A stretch of DNA of 64,000 bases from an uncultured Collinsella sp. (GCA_934668695.1 CAKUOD010000009.1:8161-72160), one strand, 5' to 3'; numbered from the stretch's first letter, positions 1 through 8,866 are shown. Notes: generated by a model from the sequence alone, not told the origin. Made by a program: numbers and translations.

Positions 1-277
1 CGATTATGCCGACCACGCTGCCAAGGTAGGCGCCTATATGGAGGCAAAACTCGCCAAGTTACCGCATGTTACCGATGTGCGCGGTCGCGGCTTGATGCTC
101 GGCTGCGACCTGGATGATGCCGCGGGCGACGCGCATGATGTTGTTGCCCGCGCGCTGGCCGCCGGTGCCGTGATTAACGCTACGGGTGCCCATACGCTGC
201 GTTTCCTGCCGCCGCTCGTCTGCGAGGAATCCGACGTGGACAGTCTGATCGAGATCCTGTCGGGTGTCTTGGGCTAA
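1..277 (+). CDS. argD: Acetylornithine aminotransferase, C-terminal part (partial)
   Basis: This is the last 91 codons of a gene that begins before the window; the stop TAA is at 275-277. The visible tail contains VRGRGLMLGCDL and ends with the pattern INATGAHTLRFLPPLVC, the typical end of the small domain of class-III, PLP-dependent ornithine and acetylornithine aminotransferases, where the phrase about absence of substrate followed by LRFLPPL is characteristic. ArgD interconverts N-acetylglutamate semialdehyde and N-acetylornithine in cytosolic arginine synthesis. The PLP lysine lies outside the window, so a closely related enzyme (ornithine or succinylornithine aminotransferase) is possible. 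No other arg gene is visible downstream. Confidence 0.8.
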   Translation, partial: DYADHAAKVGAYMEAKLAKLPHVTDVRGRGLMLGCDLDDAAGDAHDVVARALAAGAVINATGAHTLRFLPPLVCEESDVDSLIEILSGVLG

Positions 278-398
278 CGCGGCGCAATAACTCAATTTTG
301 ACCGGGTTCCGGACTGCGGACGTGCCATATGCGGCACGATTCGGCGGTCTGGAGCCCGTTTTGCCATAAATCTGCAATGGCCAGGAGAGCCTTTGGAC

Positions 399-606
399 AA
401 AAAATGCCAAATATGAGTACTGTCACCAGTTGAATCTCATATGAAACCGACTACCTAGGATTAGTTAGACCACACATGTTCAGTTATGTTAATGGGAAAA
501 CAGCTAGTAAAGGCTTCAAATCGCTGATTCAGAGCTAGATTTATCCAGCGAAACCCAAAAATCGCTGCTACAAAATTGGTAACAGTACTCATTTTTGCCA
601 TTTTTT
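399..606. mobile_element. MITE-like element with 30-bp terminal inverted repeats
   Basis: Bases 399-428 and the reverse complement of 577-606 match at 27 of 30 positions, with about 148 bp between the arms. Both ends carry the words AAAAAATG and TGAGTACTGT. The interior has no convincing gene and is AT-richer than the flanks; only a short minus-strand reading frame (MAKMSTVTNF...) starts inside the right arm. Length, long terminal repeats and lack of a transposase fit a miniature inverted-repeat element. No clear target-site duplication is visible, so a large hairpin-forming regulatory repeat is the alternative. Confidence 0.5.
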
Positions 607-636
607 GGCCACGACCTTTGTGACAGACGTGCTGGC

Positions 637-1091
637 GGGTTCGAATTCCTCTGCGATGGGCCCAAAAAAGAAAGGCCCCCATAGCTGGGAGCCTATCAAA
701 TCAGTGGTGGGCGATGAGGGATGTCGCGTGCGGCTGGCGCCGCCCGCTCTCGCTTCGGGCCTACGGCCCTCGCGTGCTGCGCTGGAAAACGCTTCGCGTT
801 TCCTCGGCTCCGCACCCTTTCGGGTTCGAATCCCTCTGCGATGGGCCCAAAAAAGAAAGGCCCCCATAGCTGGGAGCCTATCAAATCAGTGGTGGGCGAT
901 GAGGGATGTCGCGTGCGGCTGGCGCCGCCCGCTCTCGCTTCGGGCCTACGGCCCTCGCGTGCTGCGCTGGAAAACGCTTCGCGTTTCCTCGGCTCCGCAC
1001 CCTTTCGGGTTCGAATCCCTCTGCGATGGGCCCAAAAAAGAAAGGCCCCCATAGCTGGGAGCCTATCAAATCAGTGGTGGGCGATGAGGGA
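637..1091. repeat. Tandem 185-bp repeat carrying copies of the tRNA-Val 3' end
   Basis: Two nearly identical 185-bp units (637-821, 822-1006) and a partial third (1007-1091) follow one another exactly. Each contains, in minus-strand sense, the last 17 nt of the tRNA-Val gene including CCA (705-721, 890-906, then the intact gene), followed by a GC hairpin with a T-run. The array ends where the real tRNA begins, so it looks like repeated duplication of the tRNA 3' end plus its terminator. Apparent open frames across the array only reflect the repeat and are not genes. Confidence 0.85.
1038..1070 (-). terminator. Rho-independent terminator of tRNA-Val
   Basis: In minus-strand sense the sequence downstream of the tRNA contains GGCTCCC-AGCTAT-GGGGGCC followed by TTTCTTTTTT: a 7-bp stem, 6-nt loop and T-run. 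Equivalent copies lie one and two repeat periods (185 bp) further on, inside each tandem unit, giving three successive terminators. Confidence 0.75.
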
Positions 1092-1150
1092 TTCGAACCC
1101 CCAGCCTTGTGCGTGTAAAGCACCTGCGCTAACCGTTGCGCCAATCGCCC
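1075..1150 (-). tRNA. tRNA-Val (anticodon TAC)
   Basis: Minus strand. Acceptor stem GGGCGAT/ATCGCCC, D-arm GCGC-loop-GCGC, anticodon loop TTTACAC with TAC at positions 34-36, T-arm loop TTCGAAT, discriminator A and an encoded CCA. The first anticodon-stem pair is a G-A mismatch; the rest of the cloverleaf closes. This is the intact parent of the 3'-end copies in the adjacent 185-bp repeats. Confidence 0.9.
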
Positions 1151-1337
1151 GTGCGGAGAGAGTATAGCAAAACAATCGCCTCATTCATCTCATATCCATT
1201 AAAGGTAACCGTCGCGTGTCGGCGCGGAGCTGATTCAGTTGAGATTGCCTGAACATTCCGTCCCTCTTTACGCCCTCGGGTATACTCAAAAGCTACTGAT
1301 TCGATTTGATGCCCAGCAACAGCAGAGGGGATAGTAT

Positions 1338-3218
1338 ATGTGCGGTTTTGTCGGTTTTGTCGGTGGGACGGATAACCAATCCGAGGTGCTCACCAAGATG
1401 ATGGACCGCATCGTCCATCGCGGTCCCGACATGGGCGGTCAGTTTATCGACGGCCGCGTTGCCCTCGGCTTCCGCCGCTTGTCGATCCTCGACCTGACCG
1501 AGGCCGGCGCTCAGCCCATGGCCAATGAGGACGGCAGCGTCGTTATCGTCTTCAACGGCGAGATCTACAACTTCCAGGAGCTTCGCTCCGAGCTCGAGGC
1601 AAAGGGCTATAAGTTCCACTGCGGCGCCGACACCGAGAGCCTCCTGCACGGCTATGAGGAGTGGGGCGAGGCGGTACTCGATCGCTTGCGCGGTATGTAC
1701 GCCTTCGTCATCTGGGACAAGAAGAAGAACAAGCTTTTTGGCGCCCGCGATATCTTTGGCATCAAGCCGCTCTACTACTATCCCATGGCCGATGCGGGCG
1801 ACGGCGCTCCGGGCGTGCTCTTTGGTTCCGAGATCAAGAGCTTCCTGGACTACCCGCACTTCCACAAGGCGGTCAACAAAAAGGCCCTGCGTCCGTACAT
1901 GACGCTGCAGTATTCGGCAACCGAGGAGACCTTCTTCGAGGGTGTCTACAAGCTGCCGCCGGCGCATTACTTTACCGTAGACATCCCGACCGGCAAGATG
2001 AACATCGAGCGCTACTGGGATTGCGATTACTCTGCCGTCGAGAAGCCGTTCGAGGAGTACGTCGACGAGCTGGACGAGGTCGTGCACGAGAGCGTCGAGG
2101 CCCATCGCATCGCCGACGTCAAGGTCGCGTCGTTCCTCTCCGGCGGCGTCGACTCCAGCTACATCGCCGCTTGCCTCATGCCCGACAAGACCTTCTCGGT
2201 GGGCTTCGATTACAAGAATTTCAACGAGACTAACTACGCCAAGGAACTTTCTGACAAGCTCGGCGTCGAGAATGTCCGCAAGATGATTACCGCCGACGAG
2301 TTCTTCGGTGCGCTCGAGGACATCCAGTATCACATGGACGAGCCGCAGTCCAACCTGTCTTCCGTGCCGCTGTGGTTCTTGGCCGAGATGGCCCGCAAGG
2401 ACGTCACCGTCGTGCTTTCGGGCGAAGGTGCCGACGAGCTCTTTGGCGGCTACGCCTACTACGAGGACACGGTCCCGGTCCGCAAGTACAAAAAGATGGT
2501 GCCGCTGCCCATCCGTCGCGCGCTCGGTAACCTGGCGTTGCATATGCCGTACTTCAAGGGACATAACTTCCTGGTCAAGGGTGCCGAGATCCCTGAGAAG
2601 TCGTTCCTGGGACAGGCTCTGGTATGGCCGGAGCGCGAGGTCGACGGCGTGCTCAAGCCCGAGTACAACACCGGCGATGGCGCCTTCGAGCTTGCCGCTC
2701 CCATCTATGCGCGTGTGAAGGGTCAGCCCGAGCTGGTCAAGAAGCAGTACCTGGACATGAACATGTGGCTCCCGGGCGACATTCTGCTCAAGGCCGACAA
2801 GATGTGCATGGCGCACTCGCTGGAGCTGCGCGTGCCCTTCCTGGACCGCAAGGTCATGGAGTTCGCTGAGCACATTCCCGACCGCTACCGCATCAACGAG
2901 AACGGCAACAAACAGGTGCTCCGCCACGCTGCCAACAAGTCACTGCCCGATGAGTGGGCCACCCGTCCCAAGGTGGGCTTCCCGGTGCCGATTGTCTACT
3001 GGCTGCGCGAGCAAAAGTGGTACGACTATGTCAAGGAGTACTTCACCGCGCCGTGGGCAAGCGAGTTCTTCGATACCGACGAGCTCATGCACCTGCTCGA
3101 TCTGCACTTTGCGGGCAAGGGCGATTTCCAGCGCAAGATCTATACGCCGCTCGTGTTCCTGGTGTGGTACAAGCGCTTCTTTATCGACGAGGACCAGCCC
3201 GCTGTTCAGGCTGCCTAG
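1338..3218 (+). CDS. asnB: Asparagine synthetase (glutamine-hydrolysing)
   Basis: 626 aa, the usual AsnB length. It makes asparagine from aspartate, ATP and glutamine in the cytosol. The protein starts MCGFVGFVGG, so after removal of Met the N-terminal Cys is the glutaminase (Ntn/GATase class II) nucleophile. The synthetase half carries the PP-loop SGGVDSS at about residues 268-274 and SGEGADELFGGY around 360. Start chosen at the ATG preceded by AGAGGGG. It stands alone: tRNA-Val lies behind it on the other strand, and a strong terminator separates it from murE. AsnB here may be the source of Asn for AsnRS, which is encoded at 51196-52599. Confidence 0.95.
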   Translation: MCGFVGFVGGTDNQSEVLTKMMDRIVHRGPDMGGQFIDGRVALGFRRLSILDLTEAGAQPMANEDGSVVIVFNGEIYNFQELRSELEAKGYKFHCGADTESLLHGYEEWGEAVLDRLRGMYAFVIWDKKKNKLFGARDIFGIKPLYYYPMADAGDGAPGVLFGSEIKSFLDYPHFHKAVNKKALRPYMTLQYSATEETFFEGVYKLPPAHYFTVDIPTGKMNIERYWDCDYSAVEKPFEEYVDELDEVVHESVEAHRIADVKVASFLSGGVDSSYIAACLMPDKTFSVGFDYKNFNETNYAKELSDKLGVENVRKMITADEFFGALEDIQYHMDEPQSNLSSVPLWFLAEMARKDVTVVLSGEGADELFGGYAYYEDTVPVRKYKKMVPLPIRRALGNLALHMPYFKGHNFLVKGAEIPEKSFLGQALVWPEREVDGVLKPEYNTGDGAFELAAPIYARVKGQPELVKKQYLDMNMWLPGDILLKADKMCMAHSLELRVPFLDRKVMEFAEHIPDRYRINENGNKQVLRHAANKSLPDEWATRPKVGFPVPIVYWLREQKWYDYVKEYFTAPWASEFFDTDELMHLLDLHFAGKGDFQRKIYTPLVFLVWYKRFFIDEDQPAVQAA

Positions 3219-3243
3219 CCTCGGCTTACGAACGCCTGCGCGT

Positions 3244-3268
3244 AACGGCTCCTCCGGGAGCCGTTTTT
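3244..3268 (+). terminator. Rho-independent terminator after asnB
   Basis: Perfect 9-bp stem AACGGCTCC / GGAGCCGTT with loop TCCG, followed by a run of T, 26 bp after the asnB stop. Confidence 0.9.
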
Positions 3269-3330
3269 GCGTGGGCGCGTTTCAGTTACTATAAAAATCG
3301 TCCCTGCCAAATGGCTGAGAAAGGTGAAAG

Positions 3331-4893
3331 ATGCACCATTCGGATTCCGCGACCGTGACCACGGTCGATACGCTTGCCAAGCTTCTCGACGTGTGCGGCG
3401 AGCTGCGCGCATCAGAGCGGGTTGACGAGCGTGCCGTGACCGGCTGCTCGTTTGATTCGCGTGCGGTCTCGGCAGGTGACGTGTTCTTTTGCAAAGGCGC
3501 TGCCTTTAAGCCCGCGTTTCTGAGCATGGCGCTCGATGCGGGCGCCGTCGCATTTGTGTGCGAAGAGTCGCTGGTCGAGTCTCTGGAGCCGCTGGCGCAG
3601 GAGAGCGGCGCTGCGATGCTGGTTGTTGATAGCGTTCGCACGGCCATGGCCCTGTTGCCGCCGGAGGTCTACGACCGTCCCGACCACGACGTCAAGATCG
3701 TGGGCATCACCGGTACCAAGGGAAAGACCACAGCCGCTTTTATGCTCCAGTCGATTATCAAAGCGGCGGGCGAGTCCTGCGGCATGATCGGCTCGGTGAG
3801 TACCGACGATGGCATCGAGTGCTACGAGAGCACCAATACTACGCCCGAGGCCCCCGAGGTCTGGCGCCATATCGCCAACTGCCGTGAGTCCGGTCGCCAG
3901 TCCATGGTCATGGAGGTCTCGAGCCAGGCGCTCAAGTACCAACGCGTCGAGAATCTGCCGTTTGACGTGGCGTGCTTCCTCAACATCGGCCGTGACCACA
4001 TCTCGCCGATCGAACACCCCACGTTTGAGGATTATTTTGAGAGCAAACTCAGGATCTTTGACCAGGCAAAGACCGCCGTGGTGAATCTGGGCACCGAAGA
4101 GGCTGACCGTGTGCTGGAGGCAGCGTCGACGGCCGAACGCTTGGTGACCGTTGGCGTCGAGCATCCCGAGGCAAGCCTGTGGGCGAGCGATGTGCGCATG
4201 GTCGGCTTTAGCATCGAGTTCAACTTGCATGGCCTGTGTGCCGACGAGTCCGAGGCGGGGGAGAAGATCCTGCTGGGTATCGCGGGAGACTTTAACGTGG
4301 AGAACGCGCTGGTCGCTATCGCCGCTGCGCACGAGATCGGCATCGGTATCGATGCCATCAAGAAGGGCCTCTCCAAGCTTCGTGTGCCGGGCCGCATGGA
4401 GGTCGTGGAGTCGAAGGACGGCCGCGTGATCTGCGTCGTTGACTATGCGCACAACCAGCTTTCGTTCCGTTCGCTTTTCTCGTCGGTCAAGCGCGCGTTT
4501 CCCACTAGCCCAGTCATTGCGGTGTTTGGCGCTGCTGGCGGCAAGGCGCAGGAGCGCCGCGAGCAGCTTCCGCGCGAGGCCGCACCATATTCCGACCTGA
4601 TGATTTTTGCCAACGAGGACCCGGCTCACGAGGACCCGATGAAGGTCTGTCGCGAGCTTGCCGAACATGTTCCCGACGATACGCCGAACAAGATCATCCT
4701 CGACCGCGAAGCCGCTGTGCATGCGGCCTTTAAGGCGGCGCGCGAGGAGTACGTCAACCCCAATGCTCCCACCATTGTCTTGCTGCTGGCAAAGGGTGAC
4801 GAGGAGCTCATGCACGTGGGCGACGAGTTCGTGCCCATCGAGAGCGACCTTTCGTTGGCCAATCGCCTGATCGATGTTGCCCAGTTTGACTAA
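3331..4893 (+). CDS. murE: UDP-N-acetylmuramoyl-tripeptide synthetase (MurE family)
   Basis: 520 aa. It adds the third, diamino acid residue to UDP-MurNAc-L-Ala-D-Glu in cytosolic peptidoglycan precursor synthesis. The Mur-ligase N-domain carries the FDSR motif, the ATP-binding P-loop GTKGKTT is at about residues 128-134, and the C-terminal domain has DYAHN. The substrate-specificity motif that reads DNPR in meso-DAP enzymes reads NEDPAHEDP here (about 428-436). The missing Arg argues against meso-DAP and for L-Lys or L-Orn; this is an inference from family knowledge. ATG preceded by AAAGGTGAAAG. The next gene is 107 bp away, so it may be monocistronic. Confidence 0.92.
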   Translation: MHHSDSATVTTVDTLAKLLDVCGELRASERVDERAVTGCSFDSRAVSAGDVFFCKGAAFKPAFLSMALDAGAVAFVCEESLVESLEPLAQESGAAMLVVDSVRTAMALLPPEVYDRPDHDVKIVGITGTKGKTTAAFMLQSIIKAAGESCGMIGSVSTDDGIECYESTNTTPEAPEVWRHIANCRESGRQSMVMEVSSQALKYQRVENLPFDVACFLNIGRDHISPIEHPTFEDYFESKLRIFDQAKTAVVNLGTEEADRVLEAASTAERLVTVGVEHPEASLWASDVRMVGFSIEFNLHGLCADESEAGEKILLGIAGDFNVENALVAIAAAHEIGIGIDAIKKGLSKLRVPGRMEVVESKDGRVICVVDYAHNQLSFRSLFSSVKRAFPTSPVIAVFGAAGGKAQERREQLPREAAPYSDLMIFANEDPAHEDPMKVCRELAEHVPDDTPNKIILDREAAVHAAFKAAREEYVNPNAPTIVLLLAKGDEELMHVGDEFVPIESDLSLANRLIDVAQFD

Positions 4894-4908
4894 TGAACCA
4901 TGATGGCG

Positions 4909-4937
4909 AAGGCGCCCTGAGTGCGCTGTCGCCATAA
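4909..4937 (+). terminator. Possible hairpin after murE
   Basis: TGGCGA and TCGCCA flank a GC-rich middle (AGGCGC ... GCGCT), forming an imperfect hairpin 15 bp after the murE stop. There is no good T-run, so termination is uncertain. Confidence 0.35.
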
Positions 4938-5000
4938 ACGTGTTCCCTCAATCAAAACATGCCGTCCAAGCCCAAACCCTTCTACGTAAACGGAGTAACC

Positions 5001-5912
5001 ATGTCCCACAACACCCTGCCGACCGTCGCCGAGCTTTCGGGCGAGATGCGCGAGCGCTTGGCCAAGGTCAAGTACGTCTTTACCGACCTGGATGCCACGA
5101 TGCTCGCACCCGGCTCGTGCGTGCTGCGCGACAACGACGGCAACCCCTCGACCAAACTCGTCGAGGCCGTCGTGGCACTTGCCCGCGCTGGTATTCAGGT
5201 GGTTCCCACCTCGGGCCGCAACCGTACCATGATCCACGAGGATGCGCGCGTGCTCGGCCTCAACTCCTACATTGGTGAGATGGGCGGCCTGGTCATGTAC
5301 GACCTCAAAGCCAACGATTGGGAGTATCTGACCGGCGACATGCCCTACGACCCCTCTTGCGGTCTCACGCCGCACCAGGTGATCGAGCAGACCGGTGTGT
5401 GCGAGAAGATCCTCGCCCGCTGGCCGCACAAGATCGAGTATCACAACGACATGTCGACCGGCTACAAGTACCGCGAGGTCACCGTCGGCATGCGCGGCGA
5501 CATCCCCGATGACGAGGCGCAGGCCATCCTCGACGAGGCCGGCTGCGGCTTGGTGTGGGCCTGTAACGGTCACCTGACGCATCTGTCCAAGCCGACGACG
5601 CTCGAGCTCGATCGCGTCGAGGACGGTCGCGCGTTTAACATCAATCCCGCCGGCCTCAACAAGGGCGTTGCCATCGCGCGCTTCTGCGAGCACCTGGGGA
5701 TCGAGCGCGAGGAGACGCTCGCGCTCGGCGATTCCGAGTCCGACTTCTACATGGCCGATCACGTGGGCACGTTCTGCCTGGTCGAGAATGGCCTGACGAG
5801 CGCCGGCGCGCCCGAGTTCTTGGCTGCTTGCGAGAACGCTTTCGTTACGCGCGGCAAAATTGTCGACGGTTGGGCGGCGACGGCAGAGCTGCTGGTCGCG
5901 GCGCGTTCGTAG
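5001..5912 (+). CDS. HAD-superfamily hydrolase (class IIB, Cof-like phosphatase)
   Basis: 303 aa. Probable cytosolic sugar- or nucleotide-phosphate phosphatase. HAD motif I is FTDLDATML (nucleophile Asp about residue 29), motif II is VVPTSGRNR (about 71-79), and motif IV is LGDSESDFYMAD near residue 243. The cap sits between motifs II and III, as in class IIB proteins. An upstream ATG at 4959 exists, but the ATG at 5001 is preceded by CGGAGTAACC at correct spacing, so the shorter form is preferred. The 51-bp gap to murI suggests possible co-transcription. Substrate unknown. Confidence 0.8.
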   Translation: MSHNTLPTVAELSGEMRERLAKVKYVFTDLDATMLAPGSCVLRDNDGNPSTKLVEAVVALARAGIQVVPTSGRNRTMIHEDARVLGLNSYIGEMGGLVMYDLKANDWEYLTGDMPYDPSCGLTPHQVIEQTGVCEKILARWPHKIEYHNDMSTGYKYREVTVGMRGDIPDDEAQAILDEAGCGLVWACNGHLTHLSKPTTLELDRVEDGRAFNINPAGLNKGVAIARFCEHLGIEREETLALGDSESDFYMADHVGTFCLVENGLTSAGAPEFLAACENAFVTRGKIVDGWAATAELLVAARS

Positions 5913-5963
5913 CGCGGCGTCGCCGCACTTGGACATGTCTTTTCGAGAGAGACTGGTGAGGTA

Positions 5964-6848
5964 ATGTCCGATATCGAGAATCCGGCAGGCGACACGCGCC
6001 CGATTGGCGTGTTCGATTCTGGTTTGGGCGGTCTGACGGTTGCGCGTGCCATCGCGACGGCGCTGCCGCACGAGTCCGTCTACTACTTCGGCGACACCAA
6101 ACGCTGTCCCTACGGCACGCGCACCGAGGATGAGGTGCGCTCATTTGCGTTGCAGGCGGGTCGTTGGCTTTCGAAGCACGACGTCAAGATTATGGTCATC
6201 GCCTGCAACACGGCGACCGCCGCGGCCTTGCGTCTGGCCCAGCAGGTGCTCGACGTCCCCGTCATCGGTGTGATTGCACCGGGCGCACGCGCGGCAATCA
6301 ACAGCACCCGCACGCGCCGGGTGGGTGTGCTCGCCACCAACCTCACCATTCGCTCGGGCGCCTACACGCGCGCCATCCAGGACCTGGATGCCGGCGTGGA
6401 CGTGTACGGCTGCCCTGCTTCGAGCTTTGTCGAGGTCGTCGAGCATGAGCTCGCGTCGGGTGCGCACCTGCAGGAGCAGTGGCTCGAGAACGAGGACGTC
6501 TTCGATACGCCTGCCGTGCGTGCGCTGGTGGGTGCCACGGTTGAGCCGCTGCGCGACCACGGTATCGATACCGTGGTGCTCGGCTGTACGCATTTTCCGC
6601 TGTTGGTGGGACCTATCCGCCATGCGCTGGGGCCTGGGGTGCGCGTCGTGAGTTCCGCCGAGGAGACCACGCGCGAGCTGACCGATATCCTCACGCGCCG
6701 CGAGCAGCTGGCGGGCGACGCCGCCGAGCCGCAGCATCGTTTTGCCACGACGGCCGATAACATTGCCGAGTTTGCGGTGGCGGGCAGCTTTATCTTTGGT
6801 CAGCCGCTCAAGAGCATCGAACATATCGATATCGATGAGCTGAAGTAG
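5964..6848 (+). CDS. murI: Glutamate racemase
   Basis: 294 aa, normal family size. It converts L- to D-glutamate for peptidoglycan. The N-terminal signature IGVFDSGLGGLTV is present. The two catalytic cysteines lie in VIACNTATA (Cys about 81) and LGCTHFPLL (Cys about 208). ATG at 5964 is preceded by GTGAGGTA. With murE 1 kb upstream this forms a loose cell-wall precursor neighbourhood. The following rph gene starts 54 bp later with its own AAAGGA. Confidence 0.95.
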   Translation: MSDIENPAGDTRPIGVFDSGLGGLTVARAIATALPHESVYYFGDTKRCPYGTRTEDEVRSFALQAGRWLSKHDVKIMVIACNTATAAALRLAQQVLDVPVIGVIAPGARAAINSTRTRRVGVLATNLTIRSGAYTRAIQDLDAGVDVYGCPASSFVEVVEHELASGAHLQEQWLENEDVFDTPAVRALVGATVEPLRDHGIDTVVLGCTHFPLLVGPIRHALGPGVRVVSSAEETTRELTDILTRREQLAGDAAEPQHRFATTADNIAEFAVAGSFIFGQPLKSIEHIDIDELK

Positions 6849-6902
6849 ATGTAAGGCAGCCGCCAAAGCCTTCGCCACACCTTTTGCCGAAAGGATTTTT
6901 CT

Positions 6903-7628
6903 ATGGAGTACATGCAGGTCAACCGCGCCAACGGTCGCGCTGCTGACGAGCTTCGTCCCGTTAAGCTCACCCGCGGCGTCATGAAGCACGCCCACGGTTC
7001 GTGCCTGGCCGAGTTTGGCGATACGCGCGTGCTGTGCGCCGCCACCATCGAGGAGGGCGTGCCGGGCTGGCGCAAGGGCGCCAAGGCCGGTTGGGTAACG
7101 GCGGAGTACGCCATGCTGCCGGCGTCGACCGGCAAGCGCTGCAAGCGCGAGCACGCCAATCGCAAGGGCCGCTCCATGGAGATCGAGCGTCTCATTGGCC
7201 GCAGCCTGCGTACCGTTGTCAACATGAAGGCGCTCGGCGAGTACACCGTCACCGTCGACTGCGATGTGATTCAGGCCGATGGCGGCACGCGTACAGCGAG
7301 CATCACCGGCGCCTGGGTGGCGCTGCACGACGCCCTCGCCATGTGGGTCGAGGCGGGCAAGATCGAGCGCATCCCGCTTACCGGCCAGGTGGCTGCCATC
7401 TCCATGGGCGTTGTCGACGGTAATACGCTGCTTGATCTCGATTATTCCGAGGACAGCCATGCCGAGGTCGACATGAACCTCGTCGCCACCGACACCGGTG
7501 AGATGATCGAGCTCCAGGGCACCGGCGAGCAGGCGCCTTTCGACCGCAAACGCCTCAACGTCCTGCTCGACCTGGGCGACAAAGGCATCGCCGAGCTCAT
7601 CGAGCTCCAGCGCCAGGCCCTCGCCTAA
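6903..7628 (+). CDS. rph: Ribonuclease PH
   Basis: 241 aa. Phosphorolytic 3'-to-5' exoribonuclease that trims tRNA 3' ends. Family signatures include NRANGRAADELRPV at the start, CAATIEEGVPGW, the phosphate-binding SMEIERLIGRSLR (about residue 80-95) and DCDVIQADGGTRTASITG. Start ATG follows AAAGGATTTTTCT. The order murI-rph-rdgB occurs in other Gram-positive genomes, which supports the assignments. Confidence 0.95.
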   Translation: MEYMQVNRANGRAADELRPVKLTRGVMKHAHGSCLAEFGDTRVLCAATIEEGVPGWRKGAKAGWVTAEYAMLPASTGKRCKREHANRKGRSMEIERLIGRSLRTVVNMKALGEYTVTVDCDVIQADGGTRTASITGAWVALHDALAMWVEAGKIERIPLTGQVAAISMGVVDGNTLLDLDYSEDSHAEVDMNLVATDTGEMIELQGTGEQAPFDRKRLNVLLDLGDKGIAELIELQRQALA

Positions 7629-7771
7629 CCTACCAAAAAGTGACAGGTTTATTTTGGCAGGTTTTATCTGGGAAAACGTCGAAGTATAAGACTGCCGTTG
7701 ATTGAGAGGGGAGAGGCGGAGGCCCTCGTCGCCCTCGGCGCGGCATTGCTATAGAGACAAGGAGACCACTC

Positions 7772-8413
7772 ATGGCACTTGAGAAGATCGACATCGACAC
7801 CCTCGACCCGGCGGCGACCATTGTCGTGGCAACGGGCAACGCCCATAAGCTCACCGAGATCGAGGCCATTTTGGGCAAGGTCATGCCCGAGGTTCGCTTT
7901 GTGGCGCTCGGCCAGCTGGGCGAATTTGAGGACCCCGAGGAAAACGGCACGACGTTTTTGGAGAACGCCATCATTAAGGCGCAGGCTGCCGTCGAAGAGA
8001 CGGGGCTCATGGCCATTGCCGACGATTCGGGCCTGGTCGTCGACGCGCTGGACGGTGAGCCCGGTGTGTATAGCGCGCGCTACGCGGGCGTTCACGGCGA
8101 CGATGCCGCCAACAACGCCAAGCTGCTCGTGAATCTGGAGGGCGTGGCCGACGAGGACCGCACTGCGCGCTTTATGAGCGTCGTCGCGCTCATCGACACG
8201 GACGGTTTGGTCACCTATGGCGAGGGCGCCTGCGAGGGCGTTATCGCGCACGAGGGTTGCGGCGATCACGGCTTTGGCTACGACCCGCTGTTCCTGCCGG
8301 TCGATACGCCGGGCAAGACTATGGCCGAGCTCACGGCGGACGAGAAGAACGCCATCAGCCATCGATTCCATGCGCTCGAGCACCTATCCGCCAAACTGAC
8401 GGGCGAGGAGTAA
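7772..8413 (+). CDS. rdgB: XTP/dITP diphosphohydrolase (non-canonical purine NTP pyrophosphatase)
   Basis: 213 aa. Cleans the nucleotide pool of ITP, dITP and XTP. Contains the substrate-binding TGNAHKLTEIEAIL near residue 20, the central DDSGLVVDALDGEPGVYSA near 75, GYDPLF, and the late motif AELTADEKNAISHR. ATG preceded by AAGGAGACCACTC. The 143-bp gap after rph contains an AT-rich stretch (7634-7680) with no gene that I can support. The dtd start follows only 3 bp after the stop, so the two are almost certainly co-transcribed. Confidence 0.94.
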   Translation: MALEKIDIDTLDPAATIVVATGNAHKLTEIEAILGKVMPEVRFVALGQLGEFEDPEENGTTFLENAIIKAQAAVEETGLMAIADDSGLVVDALDGEPGVYSARYAGVHGDDAANNAKLLVNLEGVADEDRTARFMSVVALIDTDGLVTYGEGACEGVIAHEGCGDHGFGYDPLFLPVDTPGKTMAELTADEKNAISHRFHALEHLSAKLTGEE

Positions 8414-8416
8414 GCC

Positions 8417-8863
8417 GTGCGTGCGGTGGTACAGCGCGTACTCAATGCCGGCGTGACAGTCGACGGCGAGTGCGTGGGCAAAATTGGGCGCGGCTATCTG
8501 GTGCTGTTGGGCGTGGGCCACGGCGACACGCGCGCCGAGGCCGATAAGCTGTGGGGCAAGCTCCGCGGCTTGCGCATTAACGAGGACGAGAACGGCAAGA
8601 CCAACCTGGCACTTGCCGATGTCGACGGCGAGGTTCTCGTGGTGTCGCAGTTCACGCTGTTCGCCGATTGCCGTCACGGCCGCCGTCCGTCGTTTACCGA
8701 TGCAGGCGCCCCCGATGTTGCCAACGAGCTCTACGAGTACTTCCTGACGCTCGTTCGCCAAGATGTCGAACACGTGGCGCACGGCATCTTTGGCGCCGAC
8801 ATGAAGGTCGACCTCGTCAACGACGGTCCATTCACCATCGTTCTGGACACAGACAATCTGTAA
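8417..8863 (+). CDS. dtd: D-aminoacyl-tRNA deacylase
   Basis: 148 aa with a GTG start. It removes D-amino acids (and glycine from tRNA-Ala) mischarged on tRNA. The two active-site motifs are SQFTLFAD and [10 protein letters not shown] (the family's GPvT loop, here with Phe). The N-terminus [17 protein letters not shown] is typical. GTG is chosen because it lies 3 bp after the rdgB stop and gives the standard N-terminus. Coupled to rdgB. Confidence 0.94.
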   Translation: MRAVVQRVLNAGVTVDGECVGKIGRGYLVLLGVGHGDTRAEADKLWGKLRGLRINEDENGKTNLALADVDGEVLVVSQFTLFADCRHGRRPSFTDAGAPDVANELYEYFLTLVRQDVEHVAHGIFGADMKVDLVNDGPFTIVLDTDNL

Positions 8864-8866
8864 GTA

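Noticed and set aside
822..860. Possible extra + strand tRNA ending in GGTTCGAATCCCTCTGCGATGGGCCCA
   Set aside because: The T-loop word is present, but the stem on the 5' side does not pair and no D- or anticodon arm can be drawn; treated as repeat filler.
605..1167. Several overlapping open frames of 70-150 codons on both strands
   Set aside because: They are translations of the 185-bp tandem array (the same peptide recurs in each unit) and of antisense tRNA; no start signals or protein-like composition.
1293..2927. 544-codon minus-strand frame opposite asnB
   Set aside because: Shadow of a GC-rich gene: Val/Leu/Asp-rich, no motif, fully within asnB. The same applies to long antisense frames at 3412-4935, 11228-13249, 16449-18317, 37209-38453 and 55217-56491.
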